Assembly (NCBI RefSeq): GCF_029395675.1
Contig: NZ_CP115184.1
Location: 2,294,001-2,358,000, forward strand
From: Janibacter cremeus
GTDB lineage: Bacteria; Actinomycetota; Actinomycetes; Actinomycetales; Dermatophilaceae
Direction of reading: 5' to 3'
DNA length: 64,000 nucleotides
This document shows positions 7,310-15,697 of this stretch, piece by piece. A program made the position numbers and the translations under genes. The notes beneath the pieces were generated by a model that was not told the DNA's origin, did not search any database, and saw only the letters and a program-made list of their open reading frames with translations. Within the stretch, counting starts at the first letter, position 1. Each line of letters begins with the position of its first letter.

Positions 7310-8974
7310 TCAGTCCCCCAGCTCGGCTCCCATCGCCCGGCCCGCGGAGCGACCGGAGAAGATGCACCCGCCGAGGAAGGTCCCCTCGAGCGCGCGATAG
7401 CCATGGACGCCGCCGCCTCCGAAGCCGGAGGCCTCGCCCGCGGCGTACAGGCCGCGCACCGGCTCGCCGTCGTGGCCGAGGACCCGTCCGGACAGGTCGG
7501 TCTCGAAGCCGCCGAGGGTCTTGCGGGAGAGGATGTGCAGCTTCACGCCGACGAGCGGGCCCTTCTTCGGGTCCTGCAGCTTGTGCGGCGGGTAGGCGCG
7601 CTTGGAGATCTTGTCCCCGATGTAGGACCGGGCCACGCGCATGGCCGCGATCTGCGCGTCCTTGGAGTAGGCGTTGTCGAGCTGGCCGTCGCGCTCGTCG
7701 AGCTGGCGCTTGACGTGGGCGGCGTCGAGGGCCGGCTCGCCCTCCTCGAGGAGATCGTTCATCCTCTCCACGAGCTCCTCGGCGGTTTCGGCCATGACGA
7801 AGTCGGCGCCCTTGTCCAGGAAGTCCTGCATGGACGGGGTGACGTCGGCCAGCGACCGCTTGCGCAGGACCCCCCGGACGTCCTTGCCGGTGAGGTCGGC
7901 GTTCTGCTCCGAGCCGGACAGGGCGAACTCCTTGCCCGCGACCGAGCGGTTGGTCACGAACCAGCTGTGGTCGTGGCCGGAGCGGCGCAGGTGGGCGAGC
8001 GTGCCCAGGGTGTCGAAGCCGGGCAGGAGCGGCGCGGGCAGGCGGTCGCCGTTCGCGTCGAGCCACATCGAGCTGGGTCCGGGGAGGATGCGGATGCCGT
8101 GACCGGGCCAGATCGGGTCCCAGTTGCGGATGCCCTCGACGTAGTGCCACATCCGGTCGCGGTTGATCAGCCGGCCACCGGCCTCCTGGGTGATCGCGAT
8201 CATCCGCCCGTCGACGTGCGCGGGGACGCCGGTGACCATGTGCTTCGGCGGGGTGCCGAGGCGCTCGGGCCAGTTCTCCCGGACGAGGTCGTGGTTGCCC
8301 CCGATGCCGCCCGAGGCGACGAGGACGACGGGCGCCCGCAGCTCGAAGCCGCCCTTCGGGTCGCGGTTGGTCGCCACACCCCGCTCGGCGCGGTCCTCGG
8401 CAAGATGGACACCGCGCACGCCGACGACAGTCCCCCCTTCGACGATGAGCTCGTCCACGCGGTGGCGGTGCGCGTAGGTGACCAGCCCGCGGGCGCGGGC
8501 CTCCTCCACACGTCGGGCGAAGGGGGCGACGACCCCCGGTCCCGTGCCCCACGTGATGTGGAAGCGGGGTACGGAGTTGCCGTGCCCGTGTGCCGAGCCG
8601 TCACCGCGCTCGGCCCAGCCGACGACCGGGAACCAGCGCATCCCCTGCTCGTGCAGCCACGAGCGCTTCTCGCCCCCGGCGAAGTCGAGGTAGGCCCTCG
8701 CCCACTCGCGCGGCCAGTGGTCCTCGTCGCGGTCGAAGCCGGCGGTGTTCATCCAGTCGGAGTACGCGAGCTCGGCCGAGTCCTTGATGCCCAGACGGCG
8801 CTGCTCGGGGCTGTCGACGAAGAACAGCCCGCCGAAGGACCAGTGCGCCTGCCCCCCGAGATTGGCCTCGCTCTCCTGGTCGACGAGCAGCACCTTGCGC
8901 CCCGCGTCGGTGAGCTCGGCAGCGGCAACGAGTCCGGCGAGCCCGTGGCCCACGACAATGGCATCAGCATCCAT
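7310..8974 (-). CDS. FAD-binding dehydrogenase (KsdD/fumarate-reductase flavoprotein superfamily)
   Basis: A 554-residue cytoplasmic flavoprotein. The N-terminus has the dinucleotide motif VVGHGLAGLVAAAEL followed by a Glu-rich FAD region LLVDQESEANLGGQAHWSFGG, and the C-terminus has the second FAD motif GLYAAGEASGFGGGGVHG. This arrangement matches actinobacterial FAD-binding dehydrogenases related to 3-ketosteroid delta-1-dehydrogenase and fumarate reductase subunits. The true substrate is unknown. The ATG at 8974 lies 6 nt from a TAGTGT box, suggesting a leaderless mRNA. The IS lies just beyond its stop codon, in the former terminator. Confidence 0.88.
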   Translation of the reverse strand: MDADAIVVGHGLAGLVAAAELTDAGRKVLLVDQESEANLGGQAHWSFGGLFFVDSPEQRRLGIKDSAELAYSDWMNTAGFDRDEDHWPREWARAYLDFAGGEKRSWLHEQGMRWFPVVGWAERGDGSAHGHGNSVPRFHITWGTGPGVVAPFARRVEEARARGLVTYAHRHRVDELIVEGGTVVGVRGVHLAEDRAERGVATNRDPKGGFELRAPVVLVASGGIGGNHDLVRENWPERLGTPPKHMVTGVPAHVDGRMIAITQEAGGRLINRDRMWHYVEGIRNWDPIWPGHGIRILPGPSSMWLDANGDRLPAPLLPGFDTLGTLAHLRRSGHDHSWFVTNRSVAGKEFALSGSEQNADLTGKDVRGVLRKRSLADVTPSMQDFLDKGADFVMAETAEELVERMNDLLEEGEPALDAAHVKRQLDERDGQLDNAYSKDAQIAAMRVARSYIGDKISKRAYPPHKLQDPKKGPLVGVKLHILSRKTLGGFETDLSGRVLGHDGEPVRGLYAAGEASGFGGGGVHGYRALEGTFLGGCIFSGRSAGRAMGAELGD

Positions 8975-8980
8975 GGGGTG

Positions 8981-9009
8981 ACACTAAACTCATTACTGTC
9001 GGGTAGCAA
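8981..9009 (-). promoter_or_regulatory. Promoter of the FAD dehydrogenase gene
   Basis: On the minus strand, TTGCTA (9009-9004) and TAGTGT (8986-8981) are separated by 17 nt, and the start codon follows 6 nt after the second box. This predicts a leaderless transcript. Confidence 0.65.
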
Positions 9010-9061
9010 TGTCGCCGGACTGCGCGCTGACAGCGTCCCCGCGGGCGGGGGAGACTGGGTC

Positions 9062-9775
9062 ATGGACGCGGCCCGGTTCGAGACCTTCGGCATCTCCCAC
9101 CTGGTGATGATCGGCGTCTTCCTCGCGGGGATCTGGCCGATGGTGCTTCTCGGCAGACTCACCCGACACCGGCCCCGGCAGGTCAGTCGCTGGCTCGCGG
9201 TGGGCCTCGTCGCCGCCATCCTGCCGCTGCAGGTGCTCGACCACCTGCCCGGCAACTTCCAGCTCGGTGTGAGCCTGCCGCTGCAGCTCTGCGACCTGGC
9301 CGCGGCCGTCGCGGTCGTCGCGCTGTGGACCCGGCGCCACACAGTCGTCTGCGTCACCTACCTGTGGGGGCTCCTGCTCGCCCCCCAGGCCCTGCTCACC
9401 CCGGCGCTGTCGGCCGACTTCCCCGATCCACGGTTCCTCGCCTTCTGGGCGATGCACATCTTCGTCGTCTGGGCCGCGGTCTTCCTGACCTTCGGCCTGG
9501 GACACCGACCGGACTGGCGCGGCTACCGACGCACGGTACTCATCACCGCCACGTGGATGATCCTCATGTACCCGGTGAACGTGCTGCTCGGGACGAACTA
9601 CGGGTTCGTCAACCGCAAGCCGTCGACAGGGTCGATCCTCGACCTCTTCGGCCCGTGGCCGTTCTACCTCCTGGTCGAGGTCGTCCTCGTGGCCACCGTG
9701 TGGGCCCTGATGACCTGGCCGTGGACCCGGCGACGGCCGCTCGAGAGCCCAGCGCGCGCCATCGAGCAGAGGTGA
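9062..9775 (+). CDS. TIGR02206/YwaF-like integral membrane protein
   Basis: The 237-residue protein has about seven hydrophobic helices, for example LVMIGVFLAGIWPMVLLG near the N-terminus and FYLLVEVVLVATVWALMTW at the C-terminus. The order of helices and motifs such as LPLQLCDLAA and NYGFVNRKP match the TIGR02206 family (YwaF of Bacillus), whose function is unknown. ATG at 9062 has a GGGGGAGA Shine-Dalgarno-like sequence 8 nt upstream; the open frame continues upstream without coding character. It is divergent from the FAD dehydrogenase gene. Confidence 0.8.
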   Translation: MDAARFETFGISHLVMIGVFLAGIWPMVLLGRLTRHRPRQVSRWLAVGLVAAILPLQVLDHLPGNFQLGVSLPLQLCDLAAAVAVVALWTRRHTVVCVTYLWGLLLAPQALLTPALSADFPDPRFLAFWAMHIFVVWAAVFLTFGLGHRPDWRGYRRTVLITATWMILMYPVNVLLGTNYGFVNRKPSTGSILDLFGPWPFYLLVEVVLVATVWALMTWPWTRRRPLESPARAIEQR

Positions 9776-9857
9776 CCGGCCGGCGAACGGGAGAACCTGC
9801 GCGAGCCGAGCCACCACCTTCGGGCTGGCCTGACCACGCTCCATCGGGTGCGCGACC

Positions 9858-9863
9858 TACAGT
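9858..9863 (+). promoter_or_regulatory. -10 box TACAGT, leaderless start of metallophosphoesterase
   Basis: TACAGT ends 6 nt before the GTG start at 9870 and there is no Shine-Dalgarno. No convincing -35 was found. Confidence 0.5.
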
Positions 9864-9869
9864 GACCCC

Positions 9870-11390
9870 GTGCGATGGACAGCAGCTCTTCGTCCCGCTG
9901 CGGCGGCCCTCCTCGTCGCAGCGGCGAGCCTCACCGGAGGGGCGGCCGTGTCGGCGCTGTGGCCGGTCTCCGTGGAGACCGACTACTACGCCGCCGACGT
10001 GCGCCTGTCCCCCTCCTGGGACCAGCACTCGACCATCGGCACCGACACGGTCGTCGGCAGCGTCTCCGCCGAGTTCGCCGGATTCGCGCCGGGGATCCGT
10101 GTCGAGCCGCGGATCAAGCCGGAGATCACCGACCTGGTCGAGTCGGGCAACCTCGGCCTGTCCACGCTCGCCCTGAACGACGCCGACCGGGAGCGCCTGA
10201 TCCGGGAGGCGGCCATTGGGGTCGGTCTGCGCTTCCTCGGCGGCGCCGTCCTCGGGACGGGCCTGGTGGTCCTCGGTGCAGGCCTGTACCGCCGGGGTCT
10301 CCCCGACCGCCGCCAGGTCATCGGCAGCGTCCTCGTCACCGCCGTCGCGTGCGCCGGTGTCGGCATCACCGCGCAGCGCTCCTACACGCCCGAGCGGCTC
10401 GAGGCGCTGCACTCCACCGGTCTGCTCGAGATGGCCGTCGCCAACCGCGGGATCCTCGGCGACGTGCGCACGCGCGCCGACCAGGCCACCCCCTACGTGC
10501 GCAACCTGCTGGCGCTCTCCACCGCGGTCCAGGCCGAGTACGCGCCCGCCGAGATCCCCGACGAGAGCGCGCTGAAGGTGCTGCTCGTCTCCGACATCCA
10601 CGCGGCCAACCAGTACGCCCTGATGCGCACGATCGTGCGGGAGCAGGGGATCGACGTCGTCATCGACTCGGGCGACCTGATCAACTTCAGCCAGGTCGTC
10701 GAGGCGCGGCTGACCAACCTCTACCAGGGCATCGCCTCCCTCGGGGTCCCCTACGTCTTCGTCCGGGGCAACCACGACGCCATCTCCCCCGACGACACCG
10801 CCCTGCTCGACCGCCTGGCCGAGCTGGACAACGTCGTCCTGCTCGAGCCGAAGCCCGGCGACTACCAGCAGGTGACCGTCGGGGGGCTGCGCATCGCGGG
10901 CTTCAACGACCCGCGCACCTTCGGCAACCCGGCGAGCGAGGAGATGGCCCAGCGGGAGCGGGAGGCCCGAGACGCGTGGGTCGAGGCCCTCGGCGACGGG
11001 CGGGTGCCCGACCTGACCGTCGCGCACAACCCGATCTCCCTCGAGGACGCCCCCGGTCGCCTGCGGATCAACGGCCACATGCACGTCCCGGAGGTCGACG
11101 GCAACCGCATCCAGGTCGGCACCTTCACCGGTGCCGGGACGTTGCGCCACTTCACGTGGAACACCGACGGCGAGCTCCTCGGCCAGCCGAGCGCCTTCGA
11201 CGTGCTCACCTTCGACTCGCAGTGCCGGGCCGGGCGACTGACCCGCTACGAGTACCGCGCCGTCATCGAGGGACAGCCCAGCTTCGACTCGGTGTCGGTG
11301 ATCAACGCCGGCCGGATCGCCGAGGACCCGCAGGAGGGGCGCACCTGTGGCGGCGACTCCGTGGCGGTGGAGCCGTTCCCGACCCCCTGA
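9870..11390 (+). CDS. Membrane-anchored metallophosphoesterase
   Basis: A 506-residue protein with an N-terminal signal anchor (AAAALLVAAASLTGGAAVSALWP) and a second hydrophobic pair near residues 115-170 around FLGGAVLGTGLVVLGAGLY. The C-terminal half is a calcineurin-like phosphoesterase with all metal motifs: VSDIHA, DSGDLI, VRGNHDAI, VAHNP and NGHMHV. The catalytic domain probably faces outside, acting on an unknown phosphodiester or phospholipid. The start GTG is supported by the TACAGT box 6 nt upstream and absence of other signals. It is monocistronic, ending at a bidirectional terminator. Confidence 0.85.
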   Translation: MRWTAALRPAAAALLVAAASLTGGAAVSALWPVSVETDYYAADVRLSPSWDQHSTIGTDTVVGSVSAEFAGFAPGIRVEPRIKPEITDLVESGNLGLSTLALNDADRERLIREAAIGVGLRFLGGAVLGTGLVVLGAGLYRRGLPDRRQVIGSVLVTAVACAGVGITAQRSYTPERLEALHSTGLLEMAVANRGILGDVRTRADQATPYVRNLLALSTAVQAEYAPAEIPDESALKVLLVSDIHAANQYALMRTIVREQGIDVVIDSGDLINFSQVVEARLTNLYQGIASLGVPYVFVRGNHDAISPDDTALLDRLAELDNVVLLEPKPGDYQQVTVGGLRIAGFNDPRTFGNPASEEMAQREREARDAWVEALGDGRVPDLTVAHNPISLEDAPGRLRINGHMHVPEVDGNRIQVGTFTGAGTLRHFTWNTDGELLGQPSAFDVLTFDSQCRAGRLTRYEYRAVIEGQPSFDSVSVINAGRIAEDPQEGRTCGGDSVAVEPFPTP

Positions 11391-11431
11391 CCCACCCCCT
11401 TCGCCCCGGTCGCGGCCTGCTCAGCACGACG

Positions 11432-11476
11432 AACCCCCGCTCCGCAAGGGTCTCGGACTCCTGCGAAGCGGGGGTT
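11432..11476. terminator. Bidirectional terminator between metallophosphoesterase and gap
   Basis: AACCCCCGCT pairs with AGCGGGGGTT, extended by CGCA/TGCG after one mismatch, with a 15-nt loop. It sits between convergent genes and is followed by TTT on the plus strand. Confidence 0.75.
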
Positions 11477-11516
11477 TCTCGGGTGACCCGATGATCGTGG
11501 TGCCCCCCGGCCGGGC

Positions 11517-12977
11517 TCAGATGCGCGGGAACGCCGGCGGGTGGACCTTGGCCATCTGCTCCAGCACCCGCACGACCTGGCAGGAGTAGCCGAACTCGTT
11601 GTCGTACCAGACGTAGAGGATGCAGCGGTCGCCGGCGGTGATCGTCGCGCGGCCGTCGACGATGCCCGCGTGGCGGTTGCCGACGAAGTCGGTCGAGACG
11701 ACCTCGGGGCTGTCGACGAAGTCCAGCTGCTTGTGCATCTCGCCGTACAGCGAGGTCTGCCGGAGGTAGTCGTTGAGGGCGTCGACCTCGACGGGCGTCT
11801 TCAGCGTGAGGTTGAGGATGGCCATCGAGACGTTCGGGGTGGGCACGCGGATCGCATTGCCGGTGAGCAGGCCCTCGAGCTCGGGCAGCGCCTTGGCCAC
11901 GGCCTTGGCGGCCCCGGTCTCGGTGAGCACCATGTTCAGGGCGGCGGAGCGACCGCGGCGCTCGCCCTTGTGGAAGTTGTCGGTGAGGTTCTGGTCGTTG
12001 GTGAAGGAGTGGACCGTCTCGATGTGCCCGCCGACGATGCCGTACTCGTCGTTGACCGCCTTGAGCGTCGGGACGATCGCGTTCGTCGTGCAGGACGCGG
12101 CGGAGACCACGCGGTCGTCGTCGCCGATCATCGCGTCGTTGATGCCCGTGACGATGTTGGGCACCGAGCCCTTGCCCGGCGCGGTGAGCAGCACCCGGGA
12201 GACGCCGGGGCACTGCAGGTGCTGGGACAGGCCCTCCTGGTCGCGCCACCGGCCGGTGTTGTCGACGACGATCGCGTCGGAGATGCCGTACTGCGTGTAG
12301 TCGACGCTCGTCGGGTCGTCGGAGTAGATGACCTGGATGAGGGTCCCGTTGGCCAGGATCGTGTTCTTCTCCTCGTCGACGGTGAGCGTGCCGTCGAAGG
12401 AGCCGTGCACGGAGTCGCGGCGCAGGAGGCTGGCGCGCTTGACGAGGTCGTTGGCGGCGCCCTTGCGCACGACCACGGCGCGCAGCCGCAGACCGTGCCC
12501 GGCACCGGCGTGCTCGATGAGGATGCGCGCCAGGAGCCGGCCGATGCGGCCGAATCCGTAGAGGACGACATCGGTCGTCCCCTGCCCGTCGCCGCCGGCG
12601 CGACCGATGACGTCGGCGAGCTCGCCGCGCAGGAAGTCCTCGAGGGGCACGTCGTCACCGGTCTCCAGACGACGCTTGTGCAGACGCGCGATGTCGACGG
12701 ACGCGGGGCCGAGGTCGAGGGTCGCGAGGGCCTCCAGCACCGGGAGGGTGTCGTCCACCGTCATCTCGACGTCGACGCGACGCGTGAACCGGTGGGCCTT
12801 GAGGATGTCCGTCGGCGACTGACCGAGGAGCGTGCGCCCGTGGATCGAGGTGACCACGCCGTTCTCCCGGTAGAGACGTCCCACCAGGGGGATCATGGCC
12901 TCGGCCTTGGCCTGCCGGTCGGCCCAGTCGGAGAGGTGGTCGTCTGCGGTGGTGCTCGTCTGGTGCATCGTCGTCAT
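11517..12977 (-). CDS. gap: Long-form glyceraldehyde-3-phosphate dehydrogenase
   Basis: The 486-residue enzyme contains a full GAPDH: GFGRIGRLLAR nucleotide-binding motif near residue 150 and catalytic SAASCTTNAIVPT. It also has an N-terminal extension of about 140 residues (starting near WADRQAKAEAMIPLVGRLYR) that ordinary 330-residue GAPDHs lack. Such long forms are known in actinobacteria (related to corynebacterial GapB) and are generally linked to gluconeogenic flux or NADP use; cofactor choice here is not determined. The gene is alone between a terminator and its own promoter-like TATTGT box. A second Met lies three codons in. Confidence 0.88.
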   Translation of the reverse strand: MTTMHQTSTTADDHLSDWADRQAKAEAMIPLVGRLYRENGVVTSIHGRTLLGQSPTDILKAHRFTRRVDVEMTVDDTLPVLEALATLDLGPASVDIARLHKRRLETGDDVPLEDFLRGELADVIGRAGGDGQGTTDVVLYGFGRIGRLLARILIEHAGAGHGLRLRAVVVRKGAANDLVKRASLLRRDSVHGSFDGTLTVDEEKNTILANGTLIQVIYSDDPTSVDYTQYGISDAIVVDNTGRWRDQEGLSQHLQCPGVSRVLLTAPGKGSVPNIVTGINDAMIGDDDRVVSAASCTTNAIVPTLKAVNDEYGIVGGHIETVHSFTNDQNLTDNFHKGERRGRSAALNMVLTETGAAKAVAKALPELEGLLTGNAIRVPTPNVSMAILNLTLKTPVEVDALNDYLRQTSLYGEMHKQLDFVDSPEVVSTDFVGNRHAGIVDGRATITAGDRCILYVWYDNEFGYSCQVVRVLEQMAKVHPPAFPRI

Positions 12978-12985
12978 GGGGCCAG

Positions 12986-12991
12986 ACAATA
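12986..12991 (-). promoter_or_regulatory. -10 box TATTGT upstream of gap
   Basis: TATTGT on the minus strand ends 8 nt before the gap ATG with no Shine-Dalgarno between, suggesting a near-leaderless mRNA. Confidence 0.45.
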
Positions 12992-13063
12992 GCCGCGGGC
13001 CGGGGCCGATCCGTCCCCGGGTCGACCCCCGGGACGAGGGCCGGGCGAAGGGGGCCGCACCCG

Positions 13064-13954
13064 TCAGTCGGGGGTCGTCACCGTGAAGAGCGCCTGCTGC
13101 TTGGGCGCCCCGTTGCAGGTGAGGACGTGGGCCTCGCTCATCGTGCGGGTCACCAGTCGGCTGTGGACCGAGCCGGCCAGGTCGACGTCCACGCGCCACG
13201 TGCCGGAGCCGAGGTCGGTCGCGGTCGGCTCGGCGACGTCCGCGAGCCGGGCGCCCGGCACCGAGCCGAGCACGTCGTGCACCGCGACCTGGACGACCGG
13301 GGCCCAGCAGCTGCGGCCACGCCAGCGCTCGAGGTCGACCTGTCCGTCGAAGTGGTCCAGCACGACCCGCGGGGCGCTGTCGCCGTCGAGCTGCCCGTAC
13401 ATCGAGCCCTCGGGCAGCAGGGCGGTGTTGCCGGCGAAGCGGTCCCCGCCCAAGTGGGTGGTCTCCCAGACGGCCCCCGGGAGGGCGTCGTCGAGCACGG
13501 CGGCGACGACCCGCCCGTCGATGGCGCAGCAGACGTCCTTGCGGGCGTGGGTGCACACGAGGACGAGGGGCTCCTCGGTCGGGTCGGGCAGGTCGTCGAA
13601 GCGCCCGGCGAGCTCGACGAGGTCCCGGGGCGTCCGCCAGGTGGAGCGACCGATGAGGCCGCGCCGCACGTCGACGAGGAAGACCGGCTGCAGCCCGTCC
13701 GCCTCGACCAGCGGGCCCTCGAGCCGGCCGTGCCGGCGCACCAGCTGCAGGCGGGCGCCGAAGCGGTTCAGCTGGGCGGACAGCTCCCCGGCCACCTCGG
13801 TCAGCGGGTCCGCCTCGATGGGCTTCGCCGGCCACGGCCCGGAGTGCCCGACGACGAACCAGTAGGGGGCGGGCACCGCCGTCCCGACAGGCACGTCCCC
13901 TCGCTCGCGGGCGGCGAGCGAGCACCGGAAGCGGGAGTCTGCGGGAGTGCTCAC
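13064..13954 (-). CDS. Sucrase/ferredoxin-like (Apd1-type) thioredoxin-fold protein
   Basis: The 296-residue protein matches the sucrase/ferredoxin-like family by VLVCTHARKDVCCAIDG and ETTHLGGDRFAGN, which carry the Cys and His residues expected to bind a [2Fe-2S] cluster (inferred from Apd1-type proteins). A C-terminal part ends near CNGAPKQQALFTV. Chosen start is GTG 13954; a TAGGGT box whose TAG is the stop codon of the upstream gene lies 7 nt before it, so the gene may have its own leaderless promoter as well as operon readthrough. It follows the JmjC oxygenase by 10 nt and could supply electrons to it, which is inference. Confidence 0.8.
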   Translation of the reverse strand: MSTPADSRFRCSLAARERGDVPVGTAVPAPYWFVVGHSGPWPAKPIEADPLTEVAGELSAQLNRFGARLQLVRRHGRLEGPLVEADGLQPVFLVDVRRGLIGRSTWRTPRDLVELAGRFDDLPDPTEEPLVLVCTHARKDVCCAIDGRVVAAVLDDALPGAVWETTHLGGDRFAGNTALLPEGSMYGQLDGDSAPRVVLDHFDGQVDLERWRGRSCWAPVVQVAVHDVLGSVPGARLADVAEPTATDLGSGTWRVDVDLAGSVHSRLVTRTMSEAHVLTCNGAPKQQALFTVTTPD

Positions 13955-13961
13955 GTCGTCG

Positions 13962-13967
13962 ACCCTA
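13962..13967 (-). promoter_or_regulatory. TAGGGT box inside the oxygenase stop codon
   Basis: Minus-strand TAGGGT ends 7 nt before GTG 13954; the TAG is also the stop codon of the oxygenase gene. Confidence 0.4.
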
Positions 13968-15197
13968 ACCGGCGCCCGGGAGCCCGGGCAGGGTCCCCAC
14001 CCCGGCGAGGAGCAGGCGACGTGCGAGCGCGTCACCCAGCTCCACGGGCTCGCCCTCGAGCCAGCGGCCCACGATGCGCGCCTCCTCCTCGTCCAGCCGC
14101 AGTCGGCCGGCCCGGGAGAGCAGCAGGTGCGTCTCGCCGGCGCGCTCGATCCGGGCCGCGAGGTGCGACCGCGGTCGCAGTCGCTCGCCCAGCGCCTCGT
14201 CAGCGGCGGTCACGGTGGCGACCGGGGGGACCGGCGCGGGTCGTTGGCCCGCCCGGTGGCGTGCCGCCAGGGTGCGGGCCACCCGGTGCACGTCGACGTC
14301 GGCCAGGGCGTCGAGGAGAGCGGTGCGCACCTGCTCCACCTCGTCCCCGATCTCGTCCGCATCACCGACGTCCACCCCGGGCGGCAGGGAGGTGCGCTGC
14401 TCCGCTCGGGCGAGGACCTCCCTTCGCGCCTGGTCGAGGAGGGCCTCGGCGAGGTGGCCGCGGTGCCACACGTGCACCCCGACGGTCGCGTGCGTGCTCA
14501 CGCCGCCCAGCGCGGTGGCGGCGTGGAGCCAGCCACGGGGGACGTAGAGGGTGTCGCCGGGCCGCAGGGTGACCTCGAGGTGGGGGCGGTCCGACGAGAC
14601 GTCCGCGATCGCCTCGGCGCGCTCCTGCCACGGTTGGTCGCGAAGGGGGTGGGTCAGCACCGGCGGGTGGAGGCGCCACCGCTTCTCCCCCGCGATCTGC
14701 AGGACGAAGACGTCGTGGACGTCGTAGTGCGCGGAGAAGCCGGTGCTCTGCGCGGGGGTGACATAGGCATTGACCTGCACCGGGTGCCCGAGGTCGGCGG
14801 CGAGCTGCTGCGAGAAGTCCAGCAGGGGCGGATGGGTGCGGTGCAGCCCCTGCAGGACGAGGGTGTGCCCCTCGGCGAAGAGCCGCAGCAGGGCGGTGTC
14901 GTCGAGCTGGTCGCTGATCGCCGCGCCGACTCCTCCACCGCGGGTGAAGTCGGCGTCGGGCAGCGTCCGCCCGTCCCGTGCCACCCGCAGGAAGGGGGTG
15001 CGCAGCCCGCGCCGGGAGAGCAGGTCGTCCACGTCGTCGGTCCCGAGCAGGTCGGCGAACGACGCGGGCAGGGACTCCGCCGGGACGTGCCGGGGCTCCC
15101 GGCCCCAGATCTGCGCGAGCCGGTCCGGATCGAGGTCGGTGATGCGACGGAGACCGGTGCACCTCGTCGATGCACCGGCCCCGGGGGTGTCGTTCAC
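13965..15197 (-). CDS. JmjC/cupin-4 family 2-oxoglutarate-Fe(II) oxygenase
   Basis: The 410-residue protein resembles ribosomal oxygenases of the ROXA/MINA (cupin-4) family. The metal triad is visible: His157 and Asp159 in SAHYDVHD and His225 in YVPRGWLHAA. IAGEKRWRLHPP between them is the expected strand region. Known relatives hydroxylate Arg or His of ribosomal proteins, so this one is expected to hydroxylate a protein. GTG at 15197 follows the TGA of the repeat-protein gene without a gap, so translation is coupled. The C-terminal 150 residues form the winged/dimer region of the family. The substrate is unknown; the adjacent repeat protein is a candidate. Confidence 0.85.
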   Translation of the reverse strand: MNDTPGAGASTRCTGLRRITDLDPDRLAQIWGREPRHVPAESLPASFADLLGTDDVDDLLSRRGLRTPFLRVARDGRTLPDADFTRGGGVGAAISDQLDDTALLRLFAEGHTLVLQGLHRTHPPLLDFSQQLAADLGHPVQVNAYVTPAQSTGFSAHYDVHDVFVLQIAGEKRWRLHPPVLTHPLRDQPWQERAEAIADVSSDRPHLEVTLRPGDTLYVPRGWLHAATALGGVSTHATVGVHVWHRGHLAEALLDQARREVLARAEQRTSLPPGVDVGDADEIGDEVEQVRTALLDALADVDVHRVARTLAARHRAGQRPAPVPPVATVTAADEALGERLRPRSHLAARIERAGETHLLLSRAGRLRLDEEEARIVGRWLEGEPVELGDALARRLLLAGVGTLPGLPGAG

Positions 15198-15557
15198 TCA
15201 GGCACTGCCGTCGGCGCCACCGTCGCCGGCAGCACCATCGGCGCCACCGTCGCCGGCACCGCCATCAGCGCCACCGTCGCCAGCAGCGCCATCAGCGCCA
15301 CCGTCACCGGCACCGCCATCAGCGCCACCGTCGCCAGCAGCACCGTCAGCGCCACCGTCACCGGCACCACCGTCCGCGCCACCGTCACCGGCAGCACCGC
15401 CGTCAGCGCCACCGTCACCGGCACCGCCATCAGCGCCACCGTCGCCGGCAGCACCGTCGGCGCCGCCGTCGCCACCGGCTGCGAGCGGCTGATCGGTCGG
15501 CATCCCACCGATCGTCTCGTCGGACATGTCCGGAGTGTCCTGCGGAGGCTGCGTCAT
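15198..15557 (-). CDS. Gly/Asp/Ala nonapeptide-repeat protein (119 residues)
   Basis: After a 28-residue non-repetitive head (with DMSDETIGG and TDQPLAA) the protein is ten copies of GDGGADGAA or GDGGADGGA, mostly alternating, with one extra Ala. A strong Shine-Dalgarno AAAGGAG lies 7 nt before the ATG, and the stop abuts the oxygenase start, both supporting real translation. There is no signal peptide or membrane segment. The 9-residue period recalls RTX calcium-binding repeats (Gly at 1 and 4, Asp at 6), but the position-8 large hydrophobic residue is missing, so RTX identity is doubtful. Function unknown. Confidence 0.7.
   Translation of the reverse strand: MTQPPQDTPDMSDETIGGMPTDQPLAAGGDGGADGAAGDGGADGGAGDGGADGGAAGDGGADGGAGDGGADGAAGDGGADGGAGDGGADGAAGDGGADGGAGDGGADGAAGDGGADGSA
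15201..15473 (-). repeat. 27-bp coding minisatellite, ten units
   Basis: The coding DNA is ten 27-bp units (mostly arranged as 54-bp pairs, encoding alternating GAA and GGA endings) plus one inserted codon. Units are near-identical, so copy number probably changes by slippage or recombination while staying in frame. Confidence 0.85.
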
Positions 15558-15685
15558 GGTGCTTCTCCTTTGCTCTCGGTGGGCGGTACGGATGCACCGC
15601 CGTCATCCCCATGTCTACCCACGCGGCGCCCCCGGCAAAAGCCCCCGGGAGTCCTCGGTCCGCGTGGAGCCTGCCCGGCAGCGGT

Positions 15686-15691
15686 TACTGT
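15686..15691 (+). promoter_or_regulatory. -10 box TACTGT, leaderless start
   Basis: TACTGT ends 6 nt before the ATG at 15698; there is no Shine-Dalgarno. Confidence 0.5.
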
Positions 15692-15697
15692 CGTGTC

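Noticed and set aside
15201-15473. RTX-type calcium-binding nonapeptides
   Set aside because: The nine-residue period and Gly/Asp positions fit partly, but the large hydrophobic residue and the second Gly of the GGxGxDxUx consensus are absent in every unit, and there is no secretion signal. Kept only as a resemblance.
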